Source: Elusimicrobiota bacterium
GTDB taxonomy: Bacteria > Elusimicrobiota > Elusimicrobia > UBA1565 > UBA9628
Assembly: GCA_003452935.1 (NCBI GenBank)
Contig: DMMY01000009.1
Span: 1 to 60,406 of the forward strand
Length of the DNA stretch: 60,406 bases
Reading direction: 5' to 3'
Below are positions 17,332 to 24,978 of this stretch, piece by piece (position 1 is the first letter of the stretch; each line of letters opens with the position of its first letter). The position numbers were made by a program, and so were the translations under genes. The notes beneath the pieces were generated by a model. That model saw only the letters and a program-made list of their open reading frames with translations, ran no database searches and had not been told where the DNA came from.

Positions 17332-17417
17332 AGTATACCGCGCGCCGCCGGCCGGAAGCTTAAGGCCGCCTGAACATACGCTTAAGCAAACGCTCCCTGG
17401 AATTCAGGAATCGTTAA
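17332..17417. promoter_or_regulatory. Divergent promoter region with 11-bp TTAA repeats
   Basis: Read on the minus strand: TTAA (17385-17382), TTCA (17374-17371) and TTAA (17363-17360) are spaced exactly 11 bp, and a -10 TATACT (17337-17332) follows by 22 bp. The kinase ATG at 17324 comes 7 bp behind that -10. A second pair, TTCA (17403) and TTAA (17414), again 11 bp apart, lies nearer to the regulator gene at 17520. The region serves the kinase and perhaps the divergent OmpR-type regulator. Confidence 0.65.
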
Positions 17418-17519
17418 ACCGCCGCTTGATCGCCCCGCGCGAGGTCATTGCGGCGCAAGCCGCCAAGCATTTGGCGGGACAACCCAAAAAATGGCATATT
17501 CATGCGGAGGTTTCCCTCA

Positions 17520-18212
17520 ATGGCGGCGAAGATACTGGTCGTGGACGACGACAAGACCATCCTGGAGATGATCCGGCGCTATCTTTCCGCCAACGGGATG
17601 TCATGCGTGGTCACGGACAGCGGCTCCGAGGCGCTGCTCTTGGTTCGCGAGTCCCGCCCGGACCTCATCTTGGTGGACGCTGAAATGCCCGGGCTTGACG
17701 GCCACTCCGTATGCCGGGTCCTCAAGAAGGAGGCCGCGACCCGGCACATCCCGGTCATCATCATGTCCGGCGCGCGCGTCGAGGAAAGCGACGTACTGGC
17801 GGGCTTCTCCGGCGGCGCGGATGACTACGTGCTCAAGCCCTTTTCCCTGGCGGTCCTTCTGGCGCGCCTGCAGGCGGTGCTGCGGCGCTTCAAGACCGCC
17901 ACGGCCGACGGCGAGATTCTCAAGAAAGTCGGCATCGAGCTTGATCCGGCCGGCCGGACCGTGAAGGTCGGAGGCAAGGAGATCTCCCTGACCCGAAAGG
18001 AATTCGATCTGCTCTCCGTGCTCATCAGCAAGGCGGGCCGGGTCCTGAGCGTCAACTACCTTCTGGAGACCGTCTGGGGGTACGATCCGGCCGACTACAA
18101 CGACCCCGGCACGGTGGAGGTCCACGTATCCCACCTGCGCAAGAAGCTGGGGCCCAAGCTGGCCAAGCGCATCGTGGCCGTCATCGGTCACGGCTACAAA
18201 TTCGAAGACTGA
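17520..18212 (+). CDS. OmpR/PhoB-family response regulator, copy 1
   Basis: A 230-residue regulator: receiver 1-120 (VVDDDK, VDAEMPGLDG, MSG, KPF) and a winged-helix Trans_reg_C domain 130-228 (LTRKEFDLLSVL...VETVWGYDPADYNDPGTVEVH split over the recognition region...GHGYKFED). The frame is open upstream to 17448; the ATG at 17520 is chosen because the receiver begins there and a GGAGG lies 11-15 bp before it. It is about 85 percent identical by eye to the regulator at 21801. It is the natural candidate to bind the TTAA-N7-TTAA boxes around it. The kinase partner is probably one of the adjacent hybrid kinases. Confidence 0.95.
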   Translation: MAAKILVVDDDKTILEMIRRYLSANGMSCVVTDSGSEALLLVRESRPDLILVDAEMPGLDGHSVCRVLKKEAATRHIPVIIMSGARVEESDVLAGFSGGADDYVLKPFSLAVLLARLQAVLRRFKTATADGEILKKVGIELDPAGRTVKVGGKEISLTRKEFDLLSVLISKAGRVLSVNYLLETVWGYDPADYNDPGTVEVHVSHLRKKLGPKLAKRIVAVIGHGYKFED

Positions 18213-18285
18213 CGCCGAGGCGCATCGCCCTCCAGAATCCTTCTCGACGCATCCGCGCCCGATTCAAGAACTCGCGCGCAGGTCC

Positions 18286-18371
18286 TTAACAGGCGCTTAA
18301 ATCCCGCCCCGCGCGATTTAACGGAAATTTAAATCAGGCCTCAGCTCTTCTTAATGGCCGGGTGTTATGCT
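18286..18371 (+). promoter_or_regulatory. Two TTAAC-N6-TTAAAT boxes ahead of the FlgO-like gene
   Basis: TTAAC-N6-TTAAAT occurs at 18286-18302 and, with the same defined bases, at 18318-18334 (internal period 11 bp, copies 32 bp apart). A further TTAA lies at 18351. A -10-like TATGCT (18366-18371) stands 6 bp before the ATG at 18378 and 33 bp behind the second box, one helical turn further than in the other promoters of this island. Likely bound by the OmpR-type regulator encoded immediately upstream. Confidence 0.65.
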
Positions 18372-18377
18372 GTGGGC

Positions 18378-19481
18378 ATGCAAGACGCGACGCGGACGGC
18401 AGGGCAGCCGCGAACTCCGCAGCCCATGTCCACCCACGACTTCCGAAACAAGCTGCTTTGCCTCCGGGGACTTCTGTTCCTGGCCCGTGAACTCTGCGGC
18501 GGATCGGGAAAGCTGGCCAAACTGCTCTCCGAGGCCGAAACAATCGCGCGCCAATTGGAGCCGGTCCAGCCCAAGCGGACGCAGCCGCTCTTGGCGGCGC
18601 TGCTGCTTTTCCTTTATATGCCGGCCCTGGCCGGAAGCTTCAAGGGCATGGCCAAGGAACTCGTCCGAGACGCCGGCAAGGCCGGCATTTCCCGCGTGGC
18701 GGTGCTGCCTTTCGAGCCGATGGACGGCAGCGGCGCGCGGCAAGGCTGGAGCGTCGCGGAACAGCTCACCACGCAGCTTGTACGCTCCCGCCGGATCCAG
18801 GCCGTGGAGCGCTCCCTGATCAACAAGCTCTTGGAGGAGCACCGCCTGGCCCGGACCGGCCTCGTCAACTCGGCGTCGGTAAAGAAACTCGGCGCCGTCT
18901 TCGCCGTGGACGGCGTCATCAGCGGCACTTTCATCGCCATGGGCCGCCGTCTGAAGGTCAATGCCCGCCTCATCCACGCCGAGACGGGCCTGATCGTATC
19001 CGCCTGCGAGACCGACGTAGACCGGGAATTGTTCGACATACCGGGCTTTGCCGAAACGCCCGACGCGCGGCCGGCCGATTATGCCTACGTCCCGGCCCCG
19101 GTTCTCGACGTTGAGCCGCCCTCGGATTTCCTGGTGGAGGTGCCCAGCATCTTCCCGGATGAGATACGGCAATTGCGCGACGCCCCCACCGGGGAATCCT
19201 GCACGGACGCGGCCGAGCGCGTGGACCGGCTGGAAAGCCAGATACTGGACCTCAAGGCGCGCTACTGGGCGCTGCGGCTGCGCCAGGGACTCAGCAGCGC
19301 CAACCTCAAGGTCAACCCGGGGTCCACCATCACGGATCCCGGCCTCAAGCAGAGGTTCTATGGCCGCATAAAGTACTGGCATGAGCAGGGCGCCATCCCG
19401 GAACTGACGCCAACCGAGGTGCGCCGCTTCGTCGCCATAGACCAACGCGCATTCAGCTTGTATCGGGAATGCGGGATTTAG
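18378..19481 (+). CDS. FlgO/CsgG-like protein with histidine-kinase H-box-like N-terminus
   Basis: A 367-residue protein. From about 105 to 215 it shows the FlgO/CsgG-type fold pattern (RVAVLPFEPMDGSG, then SVAEQLTTQLV, then VERSLINKLLEEH, then VDGVISGTFI), as in outer-membrane ring proteins. The C-terminal 150 residues have no clear family. The N-terminus is odd: residues 19-61 (THDFRNKLLCLRGLLFLA followed by LLSEAETIARQLE) resemble the two helices of a HisKA dimerisation domain, with His20 at the phosphoacceptor position, ahead of a membrane or signal segment (70-86). No ATPase domain follows. The start at 18378 is favoured by a -10 box 6 bp upstream; the alternative ATG 18426 keeps the H-box. 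Confidence 0.7.
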   Translation: MQDATRTAGQPRTPQPMSTHDFRNKLLCLRGLLFLARELCGGSGKLAKLLSEAETIARQLEPVQPKRTQPLLAALLLFLYMPALAGSFKGMAKELVRDAGKAGISRVAVLPFEPMDGSGARQGWSVAEQLTTQLVRSRRIQAVERSLINKLLEEHRLARTGLVNSASVKKLGAVFAVDGVISGTFIAMGRRLKVNARLIHAETGLIVSACETDVDRELFDIPGFAETPDARPADYAYVPAPVLDVEPPSDFLVEVPSIFPDEIRQLRDAPTGESCTDAAERVDRLESQILDLKARYWALRLRQGLSSANLKVNPGSTITDPGLKQRFYGRIKYWHEQGAIPELTPTEVRRFVAIDQRAFSLYRECGI

Positions 19482-19491
19482 GGGAGGGATT

Positions 19492-20439
19492 GTGAAGCAG
19501 AAGATATTGGTTGCCGACGACGAGGAGTGCGTGCACCGGCTCATAGCCAGAGCTCTCGAAAACGCGCGCTACGAACTGATCATCGCCCGCGACGGAGCCG
19601 AAGCCATGGAACTGGCGAAAAGCGCCGGCCCCGACCTCGTCGTGCTCGACGTCAGGATGCCGCGCAAGAACGGCTGGGAAGTGCTCCGGGAATTGCGCCT
19701 CCAGCCGCGCACGCGCGCCACGCCCGTCATCATGCTCACCGGCTGCAGCGATCTCGCCGACGAGGTCGAGGGGCTGGAGATGGGCGCGGACGACTACATC
19801 ACCAAGCCCTTTGAAATCAATGATCTGCGCGCCCGGGTGACGAGCGTGCTGCGGCGCAACCAGATCAATCTCTGCGCCAACCCCTTGACCCGCCTGCCGG
19901 GCAACCCTTCCATAGAAGAGGAGGTCAATCGGCGCATCGCGCTGGGCCGCCCCTTCGCGTTCCTCTACGCGGACATCGACCGGTTCAAGCCTTACAACGA
20001 CGTCTACGGCTTTGCCCGCGGCGACGGCGTCATCCGCGCCACGGCCGACGTGCTCATCGAGAGCATCCGGGCCTCCGAGGCCAAGGAAGCCTTCCTGGGG
20101 CACGTGGGCGGAGATGATTTCGTCATCGTCACCGAACCGGACAGCGCCCCTCACGTGGCGCAGCGCGCGACATCCGGCTTCGACAGGAAGGTCGTCTCTT
20201 TTTATGACGCCGGGGATTTGAGCCGGGGCTACATCGAGTCGACGGACCGCCAGGGGGTGCGGCGGAGATTCCCCCTTCTGAGCCTCTCCATCGGCGTGGT
20301 GACCACGCAGCGCCGCCGGCTCGAGCACTACGCCAAGGTGGTGTCCATCGCGGCCGAGATGAAGGCCTACTGCAAGTCCTTGGAGCGCAACCGTTTCAGC
20401 CGCTTCGCTTTCGACCGCAGGAAGGATGACGAGACTTGA
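19492..20439 (+). CDS. Response regulator with GGDEF output (diguanylate cyclase)
   Basis: A 315-residue protein starting at GTG 19492. Receiver 1-122 (VADDEE, VLDVRMPRKNG, LTG, KPF) and GGDEF domain 130-305, with the signature present as VGGDDF, a functional variant, so it probably makes cyclic di-GMP when phosphorylated. The inhibitory RxxD site five residues before the signature is not evident. It sits between the FlgO-like gene (10 bp upstream) and two lipoproteins (20 bp downstream), implying that c-di-GMP signalling and an outer-membrane structure are co-expressed. Confidence 0.92.
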   Translation: MKQKILVADDEECVHRLIARALENARYELIIARDGAEAMELAKSAGPDLVVLDVRMPRKNGWEVLRELRLQPRTRATPVIMLTGCSDLADEVEGLEMGADDYITKPFEINDLRARVTSVLRRNQINLCANPLTRLPGNPSIEEEVNRRIALGRPFAFLYADIDRFKPYNDVYGFARGDGVIRATADVLIESIRASEAKEAFLGHVGGDDFVIVTEPDSAPHVAQRATSGFDRKVVSFYDAGDLSRGYIESTDRQGVRRRFPLLSLSIGVVTTQRRRLEHYAKVVSIAAEMKAYCKSLERNRFSRFAFDRRKDDET

Positions 20440-20459
20440 ATCCAAGGAGGAACACCGAC

Positions 20460-20900
20460 ATGCGCATGAAAGCAATGGCGCTTCTGGCTCTGGCCGGCCT
20501 GCTGACGGGCTGCGGCGGGGTGACATCGCGCGTCAGGCAGGGCAGAATACCCGACACCCTGGATCAGAAACCCGAGCGCTACGGTTATATCGAGGCCATC
20601 GGCATCGGGGCGTCGGACCCGGCCCTGCCCACCGAAACCCAACGCAGGGCCCTGGCGCGCGACGCGGCCATCGTCAAGGCCCAATACGAACTGCTCTCCA
20701 TGGTCAAGGGCGTGACCCTGGAAGGCGGGGTGACGGTGTCCCGCGCCCTGGAGACCGATTCGGCCCTGTCGGCCAAAGTGCATGACGCCATCCGAGGAGC
20801 CGAGATCCGAAAGACCGAGTTCACCTCGGACAACGGCTGCGTGGCGACCCTGCGCCTCTCCAAAAAAAGGCTTGCCCAGCTCATAGGGAACGCCTTCTAA
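20460..20900 (+). CDS. LPP20/FlgP-like outer-membrane lipoprotein
   Basis: A 146-residue lipoprotein: N-terminus MRMKAMALLALAG with lipobox LTGC (Cys about 17), then an LPP20-type domain with a conserved G-G-A pattern (YIEAIGIGASDPA) and a repetitive helical part. The ATG at 20460 has a perfect AAGGAGG 10 bp upstream; the frame is open to 20436. Its stop overlaps the next start (TAATG). FlgP of Vibrio and Campylobacter belongs to this fold and forms part of the flagellar basal disk; no flagellar genes are seen here, so a flagellum is not implied. Confidence 0.82.
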   Translation: MRMKAMALLALAGLLTGCGGVTSRVRQGRIPDTLDQKPERYGYIEAIGIGASDPALPTETQRRALARDAAIVKAQYELLSMVKGVTLEGGVTVSRALETDSALSAKVHDAIRGAEIRKTEFTSDNGCVATLRLSKKRLAQLIGNAF

Positions 20901-21700
20901 TGTACCGCCAAGCCTCCCTGATCCTGGCGGTCACGGCGATCATCGGCGCAGCGCTCGCCGCGGCCTTGCTGGCCGGCTGCGCGGGCCTGCCCAGAGGCGC
21001 GGCGCCGGAGACCAAGATCGAGGCCGAGGGCTGGGCTCCGGCCGACGCCCGGGCCCCGGAGGCGGCGCGCGGCCGGGCCCTGGCCGACGCGCAGAGGCGC
21101 GCCGTGGAGCGCGTCTGCGGCGTATCCCTGTCGGCCCTGACGCGGATCGACGACGCCGTGGTCCGCCGGGAGAAGCTGATCGCCGAGGTCCGGGGCTTCG
21201 TGAGCCGCTACGAATTGCTGGGCGAGGAATCGGACGGGGAGTTTCTCAAGGTCCGCATCCGCGCCTGGATCCGGCGCGACGCCCCCTTCGAAAACGACGC
21301 GCCGATCGCTCCGGAGGCGCGGCTCTCCGTCGCCGTGAGCGGCCGGGGAGCCAACGACGAGGACTGGGCAGGCTCCGCCGCCGCCGAGATCCGCCGGGAG
21401 CTCGCGGCGCGGGGGTTCGCGTTGACCGCCGGCTCCGCGCCGGTGTCCTTGCAGGGCGAGGTTGGCGCGGCGCCGATCATGGACCCGCGCCTGGGCGCGT
21501 TCCATTCCAGCTCGGCCCGGATCCGCCTCCAAGCCGTGGATACCCGCACCGGCACCGTGGTCTGGGAAAAAACCCAGGACGCGGCGGCCCTGGACCTCGA
21601 CCCGGCCGCGGCTTCGATCAAAGCGGCCGCGGCGGCGGGCGCGCTCCTGGGCCGTCAGGCGGCGGCGGAACTTGCGGAGGTCTTGTGGAAACGCCTCTAG
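20900..21700 (+). CDS. FlgT-like lipoprotein
   Basis: A 266-residue lipoprotein with signal sequence and lipobox LLAGC (Cys26). Residues 40-130 carry the FlgT N-terminal pattern (EAARGRALADAQRRAVERVCGV---ALTRIDD...VSRYELLGEE), and a second domain (140-266) shows an ATP-synthase-delta/CsgG-like strand pattern (IRLQAVDTRTGTVVWEK). It is coupled to the LPP20 gene through a TAATG overlap. With the FlgO-like and FlgP-like genes upstream it completes a FlgO/FlgP/FlgT-type trio, here embedded between two response-regulator genes. Confidence 0.75.
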   Translation: MYRQASLILAVTAIIGAALAAALLAGCAGLPRGAAPETKIEAEGWAPADARAPEAARGRALADAQRRAVERVCGVSLSALTRIDDAVVRREKLIAEVRGFVSRYELLGEESDGEFLKVRIRAWIRRDAPFENDAPIAPEARLSVAVSGRGANDEDWAGSAAAEIRRELAARGFALTAGSAPVSLQGEVGAAPIMDPRLGAFHSSSARIRLQAVDTRTGTVVWEKTQDAAALDLDPAAASIKAAAAAGALLGRQAAAELAEVLWKRL

Positions 21701-21713
21701 GCGCGTGTCCGAA

Positions 21714-21729
21714 TAACCCCGCGGGGTTA
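21714..21729. terminator. 16-bp GC palindrome behind the lipoprotein operon
   Basis: TAACCCCGCGGGGTTA is a perfect palindrome 13 bp behind the FlgT-like stop. No T-run follows, so it may be a terminator of the rho-assisted kind or a protein-binding site ahead of the next gene. Confidence 0.35.
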
Positions 21730-21800
21730 CTCACGCTAGCGAGCTAAGCTATGGCATCTCCTATCCCAAATATTGCATATTATTTCAAGAAGCTTGTTCC

Positions 21801-22493
21801 GTGGCCACCAAAATACTCGTCGTCGACGATGACAAGTCCATCCTGGGCACGATCCGACGGTATCTCTCCGCCAACGGATTGTCCTGCGTGGCGACGGACA
21901 ACGGCTCGGAAGCCCTTCTGCTGGTCAGGGAATCGCAGCCCGACCTTATCCTGGTCGACGCGGAAATGCCGGGCCTCGACGGCCATTCCATCTGCCGGGT
22001 CTTGAAGAAGGAAGCCGCGACCCAGTCCATCCCGGTCATCATCATGTCCGGGGAGCGCATCGAGGAAAAAGACATCCTCGCCGGCTTCTCGGGCGGAGCC
22101 GACGACTACATGCTCAAGCCTTTTTCCCTCCAGGTCTTGCTGGCGCGCATCCAGGCGGTGCTGCGCCGCTTCCAGACCCCGGCGGCCGCGGCGGAGAAAT
22201 TAAGGAAGTTCGACATCGAGCTCGACCCCTCCGGCCGGACCGTCAAGATCGCCGGCAAGGACGTGCCCATGACGCGCAAGGAATTCGACCTCCTCTCGGT
22301 GCTCATCGGCAAGGCGGGCCGGGTGCTGAGCATCCCCTATCTTCTGGAGACGGTCTGGGGCTACGACCCGGCGGACTACAACGATCCCGGCACGGTGGAG
22401 GTCCACGTCTGCCACCTGCGCAAGAAGCTGGGACCCAAGCTCGCCAAACGCATCGTGGCCATCACCGGCCACGGCTACAAGTTCGACGGCTAG
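21801..22493 (+). CDS. OmpR/PhoB-family response regulator, copy 2
   Basis: A 230-residue paralog of the regulator at 17520, starting at GTG 21801. Receiver (VVDDDK, VDAEMPGLDG, KPF) and winged-helix domain are intact; the recognition region (ETVWGYDPADYNDPG) is identical to copy 1, so both should read the same DNA site, while the receiver and linker differ more, suggesting input from different kinases. Upstream both genes share a CCCAAA...GCATATT segment, evidence for a duplication that included the promoter. The gene ends by overlapping the convergent kinase gene by 4 bp. Confidence 0.95.
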   Translation: MATKILVVDDDKSILGTIRRYLSANGLSCVATDNGSEALLLVRESQPDLILVDAEMPGLDGHSICRVLKKEAATQSIPVIIMSGERIEEKDILAGFSGGADDYMLKPFSLQVLLARIQAVLRRFQTPAAAAEKLRKFDIELDPSGRTVKIAGKDVPMTRKEFDLLSVLIGKAGRVLSIPYLLETVWGYDPADYNDPGTVEVHVCHLRKKLGPKLAKRIVAITGHGYKFDG

Positions 22494-24043
22494 TCCCCGG
22501 CCTGCGCCGCGCGCACGATGGGCAGGTAAACGACGAAAGTCGTCCCCTGGCCCAAGACGCTGTCGAACTCGATGCCGCCCTTGTGCTTCTGAACGATCTC
22601 ATAGACCAGGGAAAGCCCCAGGCCCGTGCCTTTGCCGACTTCCTTGGTCGTAAAGAACGGCTCGAATATATGGGAACGCGCATCGGCGGAAATGCCCTCT
22701 CCCGTGTCCTGCACCTGAACCTCCGCGAAGCCGGGGCGCGCCTTGGAAAGCAGGGTCCGGATGGTCAGGGTTCCGCCCTTGGGCATGGCATCAATGGCGT
22801 TGGACCCCAAATTAATGAGTATCTGCTGGACCTGGGTCCGATTCGCCTCCACATTGACGGACTCCGGGCACAATTGCAGGACGATATCGACGTTCTTGAT
22901 CTTGGTCTGGCTCTTGAGCAGGAGCACGGCGGAACCAAGCATCGAGTTCAATTCCACCACCTCTTTCTTGTCCGCATTCTGGGTTCTCGAGAAGATCAAC
23001 AGATTCTCGACCAGGCTTTTGCAGCGCAGGGCTTCCCGTTCTATGCTTTGCAAGGGCATGGCCATGCCGTCGCGGCTCTCGATCCTGCGCAGCAGGCTCT
23101 GCGAGAATCCCAGGATGATGCCCAGAGGATTGTTGATCTCGTGCGCCACTCCGGCGGCGAGCTGGCCCACCGCGGAAAGCTTCTCGGCCTGAGCGAGCAT
23201 GGCCTGCGCCTCCTTGAGCTTGCGGGTCCGTTCCTCGACCTTTATCTCCAAGGTCTGGTTCTGATCCTCGATGCGGCGCCAAGCGCCGTAAAGGTCGTCC
23301 GCCATCTTGTTGAAGGCGCGGGCCACGAGCCCCAACTCGTCGCTGGAGTCGACCTTGAGGCGGGAGGCTGTCCCGGTCACCCCTTTTTCATTGAGATACC
23401 GTATGGCCCGGGCCAGTTCGCGCAAGGGGGCGGCGATGCGCCCGGAAAACAGCCAGGCCAATGCCGAGAACACGGCCAGATTGGCCAGCACGATCATGAA
23501 AATGGCGGCGAAGATGCGCTGAGGAATCCTTTCGATATCGCGTTTGGAAAGGGCCAGCACGACCCAGCCGACGGCCCTGCGGGCGTTGTCCCGTTCGCCA
23601 AACAGGAATTCCTCCCCCTTGGCCTCGGCGGCCTTTTCCGACACGGCCTGATAGAACACCCGCCTCTGGTCCTGCTCGATAAAGCCCGCCTCCGAGCCTT
23701 GAGCGGCGACCAGATCGACGGGCGCCAAGCCGCTCATGGTCCCGACCTTGCCGATATCCGTATGCGCGACAATACTTCCCGCGGCGTCCATGACGAAAGC
23801 ATACTCCGCGCCCCTTTGATTGGCAGCCAGTCCGTTGAGGGCCCCCCACAAGCTCGATTCCCGCCGCTGCCGGATGTCGTCGGCATGAGTCTGGGCCAAG
23901 TGCAGTAGGCTCACGCCGATGGAAACCCGCATGTCCTGCAAAATCGCGCGATTGGCGAAGTGCCAGGAAAACAGCCCGATCGAAATCGAGCAGGACAAAA
24001 TGATGAGGACCGTCCCCAGGAGGATTCTAGACCGCAGGCTCAT
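22490..24043 (-). CDS. Membrane sensor histidine kinase with periplasmic domain and HAMP
   Basis: A 517-residue kinase from the ATG at 24043 (frame open to 24130). TM1 10-30, periplasmic sensor about 31-175 with a single-Cache-like pattern (EYAFVMDAAGSIVAHTDI), TM2 about 178-200, HAMP to about 255, coiled coil, HisKA GVAHEINNPLGIILG near 310, N-box INLGSNAIDAMPKGG, G-boxes DTGEGIS and GKGTGLGLS. No receiver of its own. It is the last gene of the operon REC, TonB receptor, substrate-binding protein, kinase (5 bp behind the binding protein), so the binding protein may present the ligand and the REC at 27001 may be its target. It converges with and overlaps regulator copy 2. Confidence 0.93.
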   Translation of the reverse strand: MSLRSRILLGTVLIILSCSISIGLFSWHFANRAILQDMRVSIGVSLLHLAQTHADDIRQRRESSLWGALNGLAANQRGAEYAFVMDAAGSIVAHTDIGKVGTMSGLAPVDLVAAQGSEAGFIEQDQRRVFYQAVSEKAAEAKGEEFLFGERDNARRAVGWVVLALSKRDIERIPQRIFAAIFMIVLANLAVFSALAWLFSGRIAAPLRELARAIRYLNEKGVTGTASRLKVDSSDELGLVARAFNKMADDLYGAWRRIEDQNQTLEIKVEERTRKLKEAQAMLAQAEKLSAVGQLAAGVAHEINNPLGIILGFSQSLLRRIESRDGMAMPLQSIEREALRCKSLVENLLIFSRTQNADKKEVVELNSMLGSAVLLLKSQTKIKNVDIVLQLCPESVNVEANRTQVQQILINLGSNAIDAMPKGGTLTIRTLLSKARPGFAEVQVQDTGEGISADARSHIFEPFFTTKEVGKGTGLGLSLVYEIVQKHKGGIEFDSVLGQGTTFVVYLPIVRAAQAGD

Positions 24044-24048
24044 AAAAG

Positions 24049-24978
24049 CTATTTCAAGATTTCGCGGACCAAAGCCCTCGCCTCGGCGGGCAGCGAGCGT
24101 CCGATAGCCGAGGCGACGCCCTCGTTCCAATCCACCGCCACATCCGGACTATGGAACAGCCGATCCCGCGGCTTCTCTCCGCGCAGAAGCAAGCCGGCCA
24201 CCTGGCAAGCCTGGGCGGCGGCGGTCCGCGGGCTGATGGAAATGGAAGCCAGGGCGCCGTTTCGCGCCAAGGCATCAATGGGCACGAAAAGCGGGATTTT
24301 CCGCTGCAAGGCATAGGATTTCAACAGAGAAAAGGCTTCCTGGTTCGTCAGCCCCTCCTCAACGCCCATCCAGAGAGCGTCGATCTCCGGGCCAAGCTTG
24401 CGCAAGGCATCGGGCACGTCGGCCACCGAACCTATGCGGCCGACCTCGAGCCGCAGTCCGGCCTCCTCGAACCCGGCGGCAACCTCTCCGAGCCTGATCT
24501 CGGGCTGGATGGAAAGCATGCCCACCCGGCGGGCGCCGGGACACAAGAGCCTGATCCTATCGGCGAGTATCTTAGGATGCGGCAGCCAGGCGACGCCGTA
24601 GGCGTTCGGGCCTAAAGACTGTTTTTCCGGAGAAACGACCATAAGATAGACCGTGGGCGCGCCGGGAAACGACCCGCCGCACTCGGCCAGGGCCCTGGCC
24701 CCCACGGCCACCAACAACCGGGGCTCGAAAGCCCCGACCTCGCGCAGGATACTGTCCGCCTCGGCATCGGACTCCGGCAGGACATGAATCGAAGCGCCGG
24801 GCAGGCAGCCCGCGAGGGTTTGCGCCGCGGCTCTATATACGGCGTTGTCTTTGCTGACGATCACGGCCGCGCCGCCGGCCTGGACCCAAGCCGCTGCCGC
24901 CCACAAAAGGCATAACGCGCCCCCGCCTGTTCCTAGAAGCCGCCGCCAAGCGTCACGCATAAAAGCGATCCCGGTCAT
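24049..24978 (-). CDS. ABC-type substrate-binding protein (PF04392-like), orphan
   Basis: A 309-residue secreted protein (signal peptide about 1-35, ending near WVQAGG). The body has the two-lobed pattern of ABC_sub_bind proteins (VIVSKDNAVYRAAAQTL; LLVAVGARALAE; GVAWLPHPKILADRIRLLCPGARRVGML). No ABC permease or ATPase gene is near. It overlaps the TonB-receptor stop by 4 bp and is followed 5 bp later by the kinase, which suggests a sensing role in the periplasm and not transport. The ligand is unknown. Confidence 0.8.
   Translation of the reverse strand: MTGIAFMRDAWRRLLGTGGGALCLLWAAAAWVQAGGAAVIVSKDNAVYRAAAQTLAGCLPGASIHVLPESDAEADSILREVGAFEPRLLVAVGARALAECGGSFPGAPTVYLMVVSPEKQSLGPNAYGVAWLPHPKILADRIRLLCPGARRVGMLSIQPEIRLGEVAAGFEEAGLRLEVGRIGSVADVPDALRKLGPEIDALWMGVEEGLTNQEAFSLLKSYALQRKIPLFVPIDALARNGALASISISPRTAAAQACQVAGLLLRGEKPRDRLFHSPDVAVDWNEGVASAIGRSLPAEARALVREILK

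Noticed and set aside
17491..17505. A sigma54 (-24/-12) promoter before the regulator at 17520 (TGGCATATTCATGC)
   Set aside because: The spacing between GG and GC is 9 bp and not 10, the TTGC element is absent, and the paralog's upstream copy lacks the GG.
20460..21700. Flagellar assignment of the FlgP/FlgT-like lipoproteins
   Set aside because: No flagellin, hook, rod or export gene is present in the window, so only fold-level similarity is claimed.
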